This document shows positions 56,092 to 64,000 of a DNA stretch of 64,000 bases, piece by piece. The position numbers and the translations under genes are program-made. Position 1 is the stretch's first letter; the number at the start of each line of letters is the position of its first letter. A model generated the notes under the pieces. It worked only from the letters and a program-made list of their open reading frames with translations. It searched no databases and was not told the DNA's origin. The stretch is from Eubacterium sp. (GTDB lineage Bacteria; Bacillota; Clostridia; Oscillospirales; Acutalibacteraceae), in NCBI GenBank assembly GCA_022511205.1, contig JAFLRY010000001.1, positions 80,359 through 144,358 on the forward strand, written 5' to 3'.

Positions 56092-56658
56092 ATGGATGAA
56101 AAATTAAACAGAAATTTGAATTTTGACGCATATACCTACGGCATTGAGCCGGGCGGGCTTCGCTCAAAGAGCGATATCAACACGATCATCTGCTACACGG
56201 TTACAAAATCAAAGGTGCGCCTTACCGCGAAAAATATCTGTGATACTATGGTTGAGGGCGGCATTGCTAATTACTTTGAGGTTATGGACGCCTTTTCAAG
56301 AATACTAAAAAATAAAATCATAACAGAAGATGAAAACGGCTACCTCATTCCCTCAGTGCAATGCGAACAACTGCTTGAAATGGTGGAAATGGATCTTCCC
56401 CTTTCCATAAGAGAAAAAAGCATTAACATTGCGACAAGGCTTGCCGCAAAGGAGATCTACAGTAAGGAAAACAAGGTTGAGATCGAGAAAAGCGAAAACG
56501 GCTTCAACGTTATTATGCACGTAACGGATAAAAATCAGGATTTTATGGTGCTCAAGCTCAACGTTCCCACCAAGGAGCAGGCAGAGGTTATCAAGGATAA
56601 ATTCCTTGACGATCCCGTTAAGGTTTACGATAATCTTATCAATTCGCTGTTTTCATAA
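56092..56658 (+). CDS. DUF4364-like winged-helix protein
   Basis: 188 residues from the ATG at 56092 (a TTG at 56086 is less likely). The middle resembles a winged helix: LRSKSDINTIICYTVTKSK, then LTAKNICDTMVEGGIANYFEV. Similarity to the DUF4364 family is by eye only. Like rqcH it has no good Shine-Dalgarno and starts 4 nt behind a structured element. Function unknown. Confidence 0.6.
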   Translation: MDEKLNRNLNFDAYTYGIEPGGLRSKSDINTIICYTVTKSKVRLTAKNICDTMVEGGIANYFEVMDAFSRILKNKIITEDENGYLIPSVQCEQLLEMVEMDLPLSIREKSINIATRLAAKEIYSKENKVEIEKSENGFNVIMHVTDKNQDFMVLKLNVPTKEQAEVIKDKFLDDPVKVYDNLINSLFS

Positions 56659-56670
56659 AAAATCACAAGA

Positions 56671-56698
56671 AAAAGCAGGATCTCTCGATCCTGCTTTT
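56671..56698. terminator. Convergent terminator between the DUF4364-like gene and the uracil permease
   Basis: Perfect 12-bp stem AAAAGCAGGATC / GATCCTGCTTTT, loop TCTC. Confidence 0.85.
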
Positions 56699-56716
56699 TG
56701 TTATACTATGTAAAGA

Positions 56717-58075
56717 TTATTCAGCTGATTCCTGAACGGGCTCGTCCTTTTTCTTTGAAACGATGATGTTAACAAAGATACCGAGAATGAGCGCGCAGGC
56801 AACCTCTGTAACGGTGATCTGACCGAAGTTGAGGGTAAAGCCGCCGATACCTGCAATAAGGATAACGGCAACAACGAAGAGGTTCTTATTCTGATCGAGA
56901 TCAACCTTCTGGATCATCTTAAGACCTGAAACCGCGATGAAACCGTAAAGCGTTACGCAAACACCGCCCATAACGGCGTTGGGGATCGTTGAAAGGAAGG
57001 TAACGAACGGACCGAAGAAGGAAATAACCATTGCCATAATTGCCGTTGTAAGAATCGTTACGATTGAAGCGTTTCCGGTAATAGCAACGCAGCCTACTGA
57101 TTCGCCGTAGGTTGTGTTCGGGCAGCCGCCGAACAGTGCGCCGAACATTGAACCAACACCGTCACCAAGAAGCGTTCTGTGGAGACCCGGGTCATCAAGA
57201 AGGTCTTTGTTAATAACTGAGGAAAGATTCTTGTGGTCTGCGATATGCTCTGCAAATACTACGAAGGCAACGGGCGCATAGGCAACCGCGATCGTTGCGA
57301 TGTATTTGCCGTCAACAGCAGAGAGACCCTGTGCGGCTTTAATGAAGGTGAAATCAGGGATCGCAAAGAACTTGATATCATTAAATACTGAGAAATCGAT
57401 GAACTGAAGCGTTGTATTACCTGTTTTAAGACCGATAAGGCTGAATATAACCGCAACAACATAGCCTGCAAGAATACCGATAATGAACGGAATGAGCTTT
57501 GCCATCTTCTTGCCGAAAACAGAGCAGATGATAACAACTAAGAGCGTTACAAGACCAACGCAAACGCTTGCATAGGGATTAACAACTGCTACTCCGTCAG
57601 CGCCCATAAGGCTTGTTCCGGTGAAATCACCGATCGCGTTACCCGCAAGGGAAAGACCGATGATCGCAACCGTTGGGCCGATAACAACCGCCGGCATAAT
57701 TTTATCGATCCACTTAACGCCTGCAAACTTAACGATAATTGCGATAACAACGTAAACAAGTCCTGCAAAAATCGCACCGATAAGGATTCCCGCGAATCCG
57801 GCTTCAGCAGACGCGGCGCCTGCGAATGCAGCGAACATTGAACCGAGGAATGCGAATGACGAGCCAAGGAAAACCGGGCTTCTGAATTTGGTGAACAAAA
57901 GATATACGATCGTTCCAACACCTGCTCCGAAAAGAGCGGCAGACTGGCTCATTCCGTTGCCTACGATTGACGGAACCGCAATTGTTGCCGCAAGAATCGC
58001 AAGAAGCTGCTGGAAAGCAAAAATCAGAAGCTGGCCAAACTTTGGCTTGTCCTTAATGTCATAAGTTAGTTTCAT
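56717..58075 (-). CDS. uraA: Uracil permease (NCS2/UraA family)
   Basis: 452 residues, 14 membrane segments including the two half-helices of NCS2 carriers. QQLLAILAATIAVPSIVG near the N terminus, and GGCPNTTYGESVGCVAITGNAS, the conserved family signature. Imports uracil with H+; genomic pairing with upp supports uracil over xanthine. Confidence 0.92.
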   Translation of the reverse strand: MKLTYDIKDKPKFGQLLIFAFQQLLAILAATIAVPSIVGNGMSQSAALFGAGVGTIVYLLFTKFRSPVFLGSSFAFLGSMFAAFAGAASAEAGFAGILIGAIFAGLVYVVIAIIVKFAGVKWIDKIMPAVVIGPTVAIIGLSLAGNAIGDFTGTSLMGADGVAVVNPYASVCVGLVTLLVVIICSVFGKKMAKLIPFIIGILAGYVVAVIFSLIGLKTGNTTLQFIDFSVFNDIKFFAIPDFTFIKAAQGLSAVDGKYIATIAVAYAPVAFVVFAEHIADHKNLSSVINKDLLDDPGLHRTLLGDGVGSMFGALFGGCPNTTYGESVGCVAITGNASIVTILTTAIMAMVISFFGPFVTFLSTIPNAVMGGVCVTLYGFIAVSGLKMIQKVDLDQNKNLFVVAVILIAGIGGFTLNFGQITVTEVACALILGIFVNIIVSKKKDEPVQESAE

Positions 58076-58105
58076 TTTTTATTCTCCTTTTCTTTTATTT
58101 AAAAA

Positions 58106-58738
58106 TTATTTTGTACCGAAAATTCTGTCGCCCGCGTCGCCGAGACCGGGAACGATATAGCCGTTTTCATTAAGGCAATCGTCAAGACCCGCGGCCAAAA
58201 TGTCAACGTCAGGATGCGCCTTCTTAAGCGCCTCAAGTCCTTCAGGAGCGGCAATTATGCACAAAAACTTGATTGAACGAGGACCTCTTTTTTTGATCTG
58301 ACCGATCGCGTCAATGGCTGAACCGCCGGTTGCGAGCATGGGATCAAGAACGAAAACGTCTCTTTCCTCAATATCCTTAGGCAGCTTACAGTAGTACTCA
58401 ACAGGCTCAAGGGTGGTTTCGTCTCTGTAAAGGCCGATATGCCCCACTCTTGCCGAGGGAACGAGCTCAAGAGCTCCTTCTACCATTCCGAGACCTGCTC
58501 TCAGAATCGGAACAAAAGCAAGCTTTCTGCCTGAGATCTTTTTGCAGTGAGCAATTCCGCAGGGGGTCTGAACGTCCTTATCCTGAAGCGGAAGATCTCT
58601 TGTTGCATCATAGACCATAAGCATTGCGATCTCGTTCACAAGGGCTCTGAAATCCTTCGTGCTGGTTTCAATATTACGAAGAATACTGAGCTTGTGCTGA
58701 ATCAGCGGATGATCCATAATTGTGATTTTTCTTTCCAT
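58106..58738 (-). CDS. upp: Uracil phosphoribosyltransferase
   Basis: 210 residues: [15 protein letters not shown] N-terminal region, and PRPP loop [17 protein letters not shown]. Converts uracil and PRPP to UMP. 30 bp upstream of the permease, one operon for uracil salvage. A TTGAAA-N17-TATGTT promoter precedes it. Confidence 0.95.
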   Translation of the reverse strand: MERKITIMDHPLIQHKLSILRNIETSTKDFRALVNEIAMLMVYDATRDLPLQDKDVQTPCGIAHCKKISGRKLAFVPILRAGLGMVEGALELVPSARVGHIGLYRDETTLEPVEYYCKLPKDIEERDVFVLDPMLATGGSAIDAIGQIKKRGPRSIKFLCIIAAPEGLEALKKAHPDVDILAAGLDDCLNENGYIVPGLGDAGDRIFGTK

Positions 58739-58862
58739 TATTACGCCTTCCTTTCGTAATTTATCTAATATAACATATCATAGGAACAAACTTATTTCAA
58801 CAAAATACGGCCTTACAAATAGTTACAATTCGGTAAAAAAATCGTCATAAATTTAAAAGAAT

Positions 58863-58888
58863 ATCCGCAGGTCAATATTCCTGCGGAT
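58863..58888 (-). terminator. Terminator after the YgjP-like gene
   Basis: Perfect 9-bp stem ATCCGCAGG / CCTGCGGAT, 8-nt loop. Confidence 0.7.
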
Positions 58889-58901
58889 TTTCTATGATTT
58901 T

Positions 58902-59591
58902 CTATTTTTTTAATTCTCTTTCATACTTTTTCCATTCAGGCATAACGGAGCTAAGGACCTTATAATACTCCGCGGAATGATTTTGATGAACAAAATGGCA
59001 GTATTCATGGTATATTACAGAGCGTATAACGCTTTCACTGTATGCGGCAAGCTTGGCATTTAACGTTATTAAGTTTCTGCCTGCGTAACAATTCCCCCAC
59101 TGCGCCTTTAAAAATTTAATATTCAACTCTGGAATGCCTTTGCAATAAGCCTCAAAAGGTGGATAGCATTCCTTTAAAAGCTTTGGAAAAACTCTTTTTG
59201 AAATATCATAAAGAAGCATATTATATACGGCTTCCCTGTTTTCAAAAATTTCACTGTTGTGAACGAAAAACAGAATTTTGCTGGTGCCGATGGAATAATA
59301 ATTCTTATCGCTCTCGTTGACCTGCAGGGCGTATTCCGTTCCGAGGAGCTTAATGCGTGTTCCGGATTCAAAGGTGGGGAGATTGGAATTTTTACGATTG
59401 ATCTTTCTTATCGCTCTCAAAATCCTGTCCGCATTCTGAGAGACGAAATCATCGATAACGGATTTGGGGACGCTGTTGTTGGCGGAGACGGCAACGGTGC
59501 AGTCCGCCTTAACGCGCAGATTGATGTTTTTAACGTCCTTACGCTCTATATCGTATTCTATTATCCTTCCGTTATGCTCCAAAGTATACAT
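58902..59591 (-). CDS. YgjP/DUF45-type zinc metallopeptidase
   Basis: 229 residues from the ATG at 59591 (AAGGGGAT upstream). The zinc motif is VIYHEYCHFVHQNHS (HExxH, about residue 195, third His in the same stretch), with the preceding KAQWGNCYAGRNLITLN of the family. Cytoplasmic; substrate unknown, possibly partner of restriction or repair systems elsewhere. Confidence 0.85.
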   Translation of the reverse strand: MYTLEHNGRIIEYDIERKDVKNINLRVKADCTVAVSANNSVPKSVIDDFVSQNADRILRAIRKINRKNSNLPTFESGTRIKLLGTEYALQVNESDKNYYSIGTSKILFFVHNSEIFENREAVYNMLLYDISKRVFPKLLKECYPPFEAYCKGIPELNIKFLKAQWGNCYAGRNLITLNAKLAAYSESVIRSVIYHEYCHFVHQNHSAEYYKVLSSVMPEWKKYERELKK

Positions 59592-59669
59592 CTTTAATCC
59601 CCTTTTCAACAAAAGTATATCACCTATTTTTCAATCAGTCAATAAAATCATAAAGCGATAAAAATGAAT

Positions 59670-59692
59670 AAAGGCGCGAAAACCGCGCCTTT
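59670..59692 (-). terminator. Terminator of the 62-residue gene
   Basis: Stem AAAGGCGCG / CGCGCCTTT, 5-nt loop, then ATTCATTTTT on the minus strand. Confidence 0.75.
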
Positions 59693-59705
59693 ACTTTTGA
59701 TAGTA

Positions 59706-59894
59706 TTACAGATTAAGCGTGCCATCGGAAAGACCGTTCACTAAGCATTGCATTTCATATTTTGAATTGATCTTCTTCGTTCGATTGATAACGGCATTCT
59801 TCTGTTGTTCGGAAAGGGCTTCAAACTGCTTCATCGCAGGTTCGTTCTGGGCAAGCGCCATTCCGAGACCCAGCGGCAGATCGTTTCTGTTCAT
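59706..59894 (-). CDS. Conserved 62-residue hypothetical protein
   Basis: The sequence LPLGLGMALAQNEPAM...SEQQKNAVINRTKKINSKYEMQ (shown in two parts) is a pattern found widely in clostridia: a Leu-Pro-Leu-Gly start, a helix, and a Ser-Lys-x-Glu-Met segment. No function known. GAGGTGATA precedes the ATG. Confidence 0.7.
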   Translation of the reverse strand: MNRNDLPLGLGMALAQNEPAMKQFEALSEQQKNAVINRTKKINSKYEMQCLVNGLSDGTLNL

Positions 59895-59945
59895 AATATC
59901 ACCTCGGCATTAGTATTGCCGATCTTTGGTGATTAAACAGTAAAT

Positions 59946-60740
59946 TTAAAGATTACTGAGCATTTCGCGCGCTTCGGTCACGCAATGGAGTTTATTTCCG
60001 TTTTCAATAACGTATTCGAGTTTTTCCTTCGCTTTTTCCGTTTCGCCTAACTTAAGGTATGCTTTGGCGCATGTAAGAGAGGAAGTAATCTGAGAGGAAA
60101 ACACATTTAGAACAGAGCTTTCAAGTGTTTCTACAACCGTTTGATAATCACCTTTGCGATATGCATCGAGAACTTTTCCCAGAACGATCTCAATTTCCAG
60201 GGATTTCTTGAACTTTTCTTTTTTTATTTGGGGAATGAGCTCAAGAAATTTAGAATAAGCAAAATCAGCCTGAGCGCCCTTGTTGAGGAATTCGCACAAT
60301 TCCATAAGTCTATAGTAGTAAGCCGCCTTTAAATGCTGAAATTTTTTCATCGAGTCCGCCTCAATATCAATGGAGAGAAGAATATCGAGCGCCTTCTGAT
60401 ATTGACCGGAAGCTTTAAGCGCCGCGGAATAATTTACTAAAAGAATGAACTTATCCAAAACCGAATAATGCGCATTCAAATGCTTTTCGCTCTCCTCTAT
60501 AAGCGGATACGGATCGCATTTATTATTGAATTCGGCAATTGGTTTTGAAAAAAGCGAAGAATAGAAGCTGAACAGCAACCAGCTGATTATGATAATGAAA
60601 ATAATATCTATAAAAATCAGCAGAATAACGGAAAAATCCGGATATCTGTGTAACAAAAAAACATTGGATATAACAATTAATATTGAAAAAATAATCATAA
60701 TAAGACGCCTGTGTAAGGAAATAAATCGTTTCAGCTTCAT
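59946..60740 (-). CDS. Membrane-anchored TPR-like protein
   Basis: 264 residues: two membrane helices (about 12-65), then a cytoplasmic chain of about four TPR-like helical hairpins (YSAALKASGQYQKALDILL; CAKAYLKLGETEKAKEKLEY). Likely a protein-binding scaffold. It has a consensus promoter with an operator-like palindrome (60770-60832). Confidence 0.65.
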   Translation of the reverse strand: MKLKRFISLHRRLIMIIFSILIVISNVFLLHRYPDFSVILLIFIDIIFIIIISWLLFSFYSSLFSKPIAEFNNKCDPYPLIEESEKHLNAHYSVLDKFILLVNYSAALKASGQYQKALDILLSIDIEADSMKKFQHLKAAYYYRLMELCEFLNKGAQADFAYSKFLELIPQIKKEKFKKSLEIEIVLGKVLDAYRKGDYQTVVETLESSVLNVFSSQITSSLTCAKAYLKLGETEKAKEKLEYVIENGNKLHCVTEAREMLSNL

Positions 60741-60769
60741 AAAAATACCTCCATTGCTTAGACATCAGT

Positions 60770-60832
60770 CTGTACTAACTCGAGTGGTACAGTCTGCAAC
60801 TATAAAATATCACTTCTTTATTAATTTGTCAA
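60770..60832 (-). promoter_or_regulatory. Promoter of the TPR gene with operator-like inverted repeat
   Basis: TTGACA (60827-60832), 17-nt spacer, TATTTT (60804-60809). Just downstream sits CTGTAC-N11-GTACAG (60770-60792), with an inner CTCGAG core and flanking direct CAGTCTG copies. The form resembles TetR-family operators; no such regulator is adjacent. Confidence 0.6.
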
Positions 60833-60843
60833 TAGTAAAAAGC

Positions 60844-60866
60844 AAGGCTCCCGATCAGGGAGCCTT
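60844..60866 (-). terminator. Terminator after the OYE-family gene
   Basis: The hairpin AAGGCTCCC / GGGAGCCTT (60844-60852 with 60858-60866) has a 5-nt loop and is followed by GCTTTTTAC on the minus strand. Confidence 0.7.
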
Positions 60867-60872
60867 TAAACT

Positions 60873-62942
60873 TTATAAACTTATTACAGCCTCATAAGCC
60901 GCTTTTGTGGCATTGGCAATTTTGCCAACTTTATTGCAATCGCCGATTGCGGTTACGTTTATGCCGATTTCGCGAAGATCATTTACAAGCGCATTATCAG
61001 GACGTGAGCCAAGGGCTAAAACGGTGATATCGCAGTCAACAGTCTGCTTGGCAGAGGTCTTAACGTGCTGAAGCTCTACACCGCCCTTGTTAACGGCAAC
61101 AAGCTTTTGTTCAAGAAGGAACTTAGCGCCGTGCGCCTTAAGCTTCGGCAGGATATCGTCTCTGTGCTGCATCCATGAGCCGGGAGCAACCTCTTTTGCC
61201 ATATCAACAACGGTGACCATACATCCGTTTTCAGCGAGAAGCTGAGCAGTTTCAATACCCGTTAATCCCGAACCGATCACCGCTACGGTCTTATTCTCGA
61301 TCTTGACCTTGCCGCTCAAAACCTCCTCAGCGGTGCAGAGGTCTTCCTCGCCGTAATTACCGCCAAACTTCGGCTTAATGGGAAGGCTTCCCGTCGCCGC
61401 AATAACGGCAAACGGCTCAAGCGCCTTAACGACGTCAACGGTAGCGGGCGTATTCAGCAGGATCTCAACGCCGAGTTCTCTAACGGTCTTTTCAAGGTCC
61501 TCGATCATCCACGCCGTCTTTTTCTTATCAGGCGGAGCGGAAGCGAGAAGAAGCTGACCGCCGCATTTTTCATTTTTCTCAAATACGGTTACCTTAAAGC
61601 CGCGCCTTGCCGCGATCTCAGCCGCCATAAGTCCGCCCGGACCTGCACCGATAACGACTATCTGTCTGCCGTTGCCGTCAACCTTTAATTCATCAGTTTC
61701 GTGACCAACGAAGGGATTTACCGAGCATTCGCCGTGAGAGCCGATATATGCGTTTGATTGCATAGATTCAATACAGTTTAGGCAACAGATACAACGCTTG
61801 ATCGTGCCGCCGTTCATCGCCTTTTCAGCCCAATGGGGATCGGCAATGTGCGGTCTGCCGAGGGATACGAAATCCTGCACGCCGTCACAAAGCTGCTGCT
61901 CCGCCTGCTCGGGCGAGCGGATAAGGTTCGCCGCCAAAACGGGAATTGACACCGCTTCTTTAACCGCCTTTGCCATATAAGCGCGCCAACCGGGATCAAA
62001 GCTGACAGGCTCAAGCCAATAGTTGAAGGTATCGTAGCCGGCGGAGGAAACGTCAATAGCGTCAACGCCGTTTTCCTCCAAAATCTTGGCGATCTTTACG
62101 CCCTCTTCAAGCGTATACCCCTTGCCGGGCTGACCTATCATTTCGTAGCACTCGTCAACGGAAAGACGCACGATAAGCGGGAAATCAGCGCCGCACTTCT
62201 CTTTGATTCCGTGAATGATATTAAGAATAAAGCGCATACGGTTTTCGAGGGAACCGCCGTATTCATCAGTTCGCTGATTCGTAACTGGGCTTAAAAACTG
62301 CTGGAGCAGATATCCGTGGGCGGCGTGAAGCTCAACGCCGTCACAATCCGCTTTCTTAACACGGACGGCCGCATCGATAAACTGCTGTTCAAGCTCTTTT
62401 ATTTCCTTATAACGAAGCGCGCGCACTCTGCCGCCCGCGAAATAAGCAGGATCGCATTTTGACGGCGCAACGCTCGATAATGAGATATTGTTTTCGATCA
62501 AGGTCGGGCCCACGGCGGGAGTAAGCTTATAAAGCAGCTTGCCGTAAGCGCCTTTCGTTAGCTTTTCCGCATGAATACTCATAGGCACAGTGCCCACCAG
62601 CAGACCGACGTTTTGCCTGCCGGGATGATGAAGCTGAACGAAAAGCTTTGCGCCGTGGCGGTGGATACGCCGGGCAAAATTCCTCATAGGCTCAATGTGA
62701 TAGTCGTGGCTCATGGCAAGCTGAGCAAAGGCGGCAGAACCCGTTTTGTCATTAACGCGGGTGATCTCCGTCATAATAAGACCTGCTCCGCCCTTGGCGC
62801 GCTCCTCGTAATAGTCCATAAGCTTTTCCGTGGGCGTACCGTCAAATTTACCGAAGCCCATAAGCATCGGCGGCATAACTATGCGGTTTTTGATCTCGCA
62901 TTTGCCTATTTTCATAGGACTTGAAAGTATTTCAAAGCTCAT
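60873..62942 (-). CDS. OYE-family NADH:flavin oxidoreductase with NAD(P)/FAD domain (enoate reductase or BaiCD-like)
   Basis: 689 residues: N-terminal FMN TIM barrel (VMPPMLMGFGKFDG; HAAHGYLLQQFLSP with the barrel catalytic His), a 4Fe-4S motif CICCLNC plus later Cys (about 345), then an FAD/NAD domain starting IVVIGAGPGGLMAAEIAARRG and a second GSGLTGIETAQLL. Such enzymes reduce alpha,beta-unsaturated carbonyl compounds (2,4-dienoyl-CoA, enoates, bile acid intermediates). With the adjacent SDR it may act on a steroid-like or fatty substrate, but no bai operon gene besides these is seen. Confidence 0.85.
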   Translation of the reverse strand: MSFEILSSPMKIGKCEIKNRIVMPPMLMGFGKFDGTPTEKLMDYYEERAKGGAGLIMTEITRVNDKTGSAAFAQLAMSHDYHIEPMRNFARRIHRHGAKLFVQLHHPGRQNVGLLVGTVPMSIHAEKLTKGAYGKLLYKLTPAVGPTLIENNISLSSVAPSKCDPAYFAGGRVRALRYKEIKELEQQFIDAAVRVKKADCDGVELHAAHGYLLQQFLSPVTNQRTDEYGGSLENRMRFILNIIHGIKEKCGADFPLIVRLSVDECYEMIGQPGKGYTLEEGVKIAKILEENGVDAIDVSSAGYDTFNYWLEPVSFDPGWRAYMAKAVKEAVSIPVLAANLIRSPEQAEQQLCDGVQDFVSLGRPHIADPHWAEKAMNGGTIKRCICCLNCIESMQSNAYIGSHGECSVNPFVGHETDELKVDGNGRQIVVIGAGPGGLMAAEIAARRGFKVTVFEKNEKCGGQLLLASAPPDKKKTAWMIEDLEKTVRELGVEILLNTPATVDVVKALEPFAVIAATGSLPIKPKFGGNYGEEDLCTAEEVLSGKVKIENKTVAVIGSGLTGIETAQLLAENGCMVTVVDMAKEVAPGSWMQHRDDILPKLKAHGAKFLLEQKLVAVNKGGVELQHVKTSAKQTVDCDITVLALGSRPDNALVNDLREIGINVTAIGDCNKVGKIANATKAAYEAVISL

Positions 62943-62963
62943 ATATGTACTCCGTTCGGTTTC

Positions 62964-63734
62964 TTATTGAATGCCTCTGAATTCGTTGAATTTTCTCTTT
63001 TCAAGCGCCCAGTACGCCGTTCTGACAAGCGGGCAGAACTTTATCAAAAGCTGAGAAATGCCGAAAAGCGCGCAGGGGCTTACAGACTTTTTGCCCTTCT
63101 CGATTCCCTTGACCATTTTTCTTGCTACAACGTCCGGTTGCTGCACCGGGAAAGGCTTTTTGAATTCTTTCTCATTAGCCGCCTTGAAGAAATTCGTATC
63201 AGTGGCGACGGGATAAAGGCAGGTCAGCTGAACGTTCTTGGGCATTTCAAGGCGCAGACCCTGCTGGAAGCCGTGCATAGCGAACTTTGAAGCGGAATAA
63301 ATCGTGAAGCCGGGCATCGCCATCTGACCGATAGCCGAAACAGTAATAGCAAAAATACCCGGTTTGCCGTTAAGATACTGAACGTATTTCTGATAGGAGT
63401 AGATCGGTGAATAAACGTTAGTTTCAAACATACGCGCAACTCTGTCCCAATCCGCGTAATTCATTTCTTCGTAGTACGGATAACCTGCGTTGGCATAGAA
63501 AATATCGATAGAGCCAAGCTTTTCAATGGCGGTTTCAAATATTTCGTCTACGGCTTCTTTTGAGGAAACGTCCCTTTGCATAATGATGAGGTTGTCGTCA
63601 TTTATCTTTTCAAGATTGCCGATGTTCTTATCAACGCAAAGCACGCGGTTTTTTCCCGCTAAAAGAAGCTTCAAAACCTCCATACCGATACCGCTGTCTC
63701 CGCCGGTTAAAACGATGTTTTTATTTTGAATCAT
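62964..63734 (-). CDS. Short-chain dehydrogenase/reductase
   Basis: 256 residues: LTGGDSGIGMEVLK cofactor loop, YANAG (NNAG-type), SAIG catalytic Ser region, YSASK active site (about residue 148). The C-terminal 60 residues carry a basic helix and end KFNEFRGI. Twenty-one bp upstream of the OYE-family gene, so a two-gene operon. Substrate unknown. Confidence 0.9.
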   Translation of the reverse strand: MIQNKNIVLTGGDSGIGMEVLKLLLAGKNRVLCVDKNIGNLEKINDDNLIIMQRDVSSKEAVDEIFETAIEKLGSIDIFYANAGYPYYEEMNYADWDRVARMFETNVYSPIYSYQKYVQYLNGKPGIFAITVSAIGQMAMPGFTIYSASKFAMHGFQQGLRLEMPKNVQLTCLYPVATDTNFFKAANEKEFKKPFPVQQPDVVARKMVKGIEKGKKSVSPCALFGISQLLIKFCPLVRTAYWALEKRKFNEFRGIQ

Positions 63735-63759
63735 ATTCCCCTATCCTTTCTTAAATTCG

Positions 63760-63807
63760 TTGTGATTTATCACAATAAAGTATAGCATATATCCACATAT
63801 TATGCAA
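63760..63807 (-). promoter_or_regulatory. Promoter of the SDR-OYE operon with a palindromic operator
   Basis: TTGCAT (63802-63807), 17-nt spacer, TATACT (63779-63784). The perfect inverted repeat TTGTGA-N4-TCACAA (63760-63775) sits at the transcription start and would block initiation if bound. Confidence 0.7.
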
Positions 63808-63832
63808 CGGCATTTAAAATCAAAAAAATAAA

Positions 63833-63852
63833 CAGTATCCAAATGGATACTG
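63833..63852 (-). terminator. Terminator of a transcript entering from the right edge
   Basis: Perfect 8-bp stem CAGTATCC / GGATACTG, then TTTATTTTTTTG on the minus strand. It points to a transcribed RNA or gene on the minus strand to its right. Confidence 0.7.
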
Positions 63853-63859
63853 CTTATCT

Positions 63860-63976
63860 TGGTGCGAGAGACGGGACTTTCCTCTTGCTATCGAACAGTC
63901 CACCGGACTGTTCTCCCAAATTTCCGCAAGCCGCACAGCGGCACGCGAAATTTGGAGCCACGTCTTCAAGTCCCGT
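63860..63976 (-). other. Palindrome-rich segment ending like a tRNA 3' end
   Basis: Read on the minus strand it closes with CCCGT-CTCTCGC-A-CCA, like a T-stem strand, acceptor strand, discriminator and CCA. In place of the T-loop there is about 90 nt of nested hairpins: GAACAGTCC / GGACTGTTC (63893-63913), CCAAATTTC / GAAATTTGG (63916-63955) around GCCGC / GCGGC, all inside ACGGGACTT / AAGTCCCGT (63871-63879 with 63968-63976). No matching 5' GCGAGAG is seen before the window ends. Could be an attachment site, a broken tRNA, or a small structured RNA followed by the terminator at 63833. Confidence 0.4.
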
Positions 63977-64000
63977 AAAATTAATTAAAGCCAACACAGC

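Noticed and set aside
60766..60796. GAGTGGTAC-like bases resembling a T-box
   Set aside because: No stem I, specifier or terminator around it; it fits an operator-like inverted repeat better.
60873..63734. A bile-acid 7-dehydroxylation (bai) operon
   Set aside because: Only an OYE-family reductase and an SDR are present; the other bai genes are absent.
63870..63890. GAGGAAAGTCC on the minus strand, as in the RNase P RNA CR-I region
   Set aside because: The conserved sequence that should follow for some 300 nt is missing; a terminator comes after about 40 nt.

Overview
The window reads as one contiguous piece of a low-to-mid GC Firmicutes chromosome, most likely an anaerobic, spore-forming clostridium of the gut type (Oscillospirales/Eubacteriales-like). 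Supporting signs are CotF-type spore coat proteins, a ferredoxin-dependent 2-oxoacid oxidoreductase, formate-tetrahydrofolate ligase, an anaerobic sulfatase-maturase-like radical SAM protein, CsoR/CopA copper control, a CIRCE-controlled groESL operon, a T-box leader, and many TTGACA-N17-TATAAT promoters. No rRNA, complete tRNA, insertion sequence, prophage or CRISPR array was seen. Species was not identified.

Layout. 1-5.7 kb: end of a long-form PRPP synthetase, then AlkD-like repair, an EIIC-like membrane protein, a small zinc protein, dCMP deaminase, a GNAT acetyltransferase and GH51 arabinofuranosidase. 5.7-8.7 kb: csoR-copA, with a copper-chaperone domain fused to the CopA C terminus. 8.7-17.6 kb: a zinc-ribbon membrane protein, then a probable long operon (heterodimeric ABC exporter, TrkA, TrkH, Na+/amino-acid symporter). 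17.6-27.7 kb: DUF2809-like and Gfo/Idh proteins, a lipoprotein with an HEVSH motif, GH38 mannosidase, two coat proteins, a Pr6Pr-like membrane protein and an extended ECF sigma factor. 27.8-35.5 kb: fhs-tsaE-tsaB-rpiB, a RodA/FtsW protein, and cdaA-cdaR. 35.6-44.5 kb: DUF3343/NifS-like pair, GPH transporter with a long charged tail, radical SAM protein, MIF-like tautomerase, and a four-subunit 2-oxoacid:ferredoxin oxidoreductase behind a T-box. 44.5-51.1 kb: two paralogous membrane sensors, an MGMT-like protein, PadR/HAAS pair, groESL. 51.2-56.7 kb: ispF, ispD, rqcH, nif3-like, trmK, DUF1858 protein and a DUF4364-like protein. 56.7-63.7 kb: uracil uptake and salvage, peptidase, TPR protein, OYE-family oxidoreductase and SDR.

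The most unusual signal is a pair of about 165-nt structured elements (54023-54184 and 55920-56087) lying in inverted orientation in the window. Each ends exactly 4 nt before the ATG of the gene downstream of it (rqcH and the DUF4364-like gene). Their helices differ by compensatory changes, and each has a hairpin loop that is fully complementary, over 9 nt, to a strand just before the start codon. They look like a cis-regulatory RNA family or a structured mobile repeat; I do not recognise the class. Other notable points are the copA/copZ fusion with an internal ribosome-binding site, an apparently isoleucine-specific T-box on the 2-oxoacid oxidoreductase operon, a terminator that contains the ribosome-binding site of the next gene, and a palindromic segment at the right edge ending like a tRNA 3' end.
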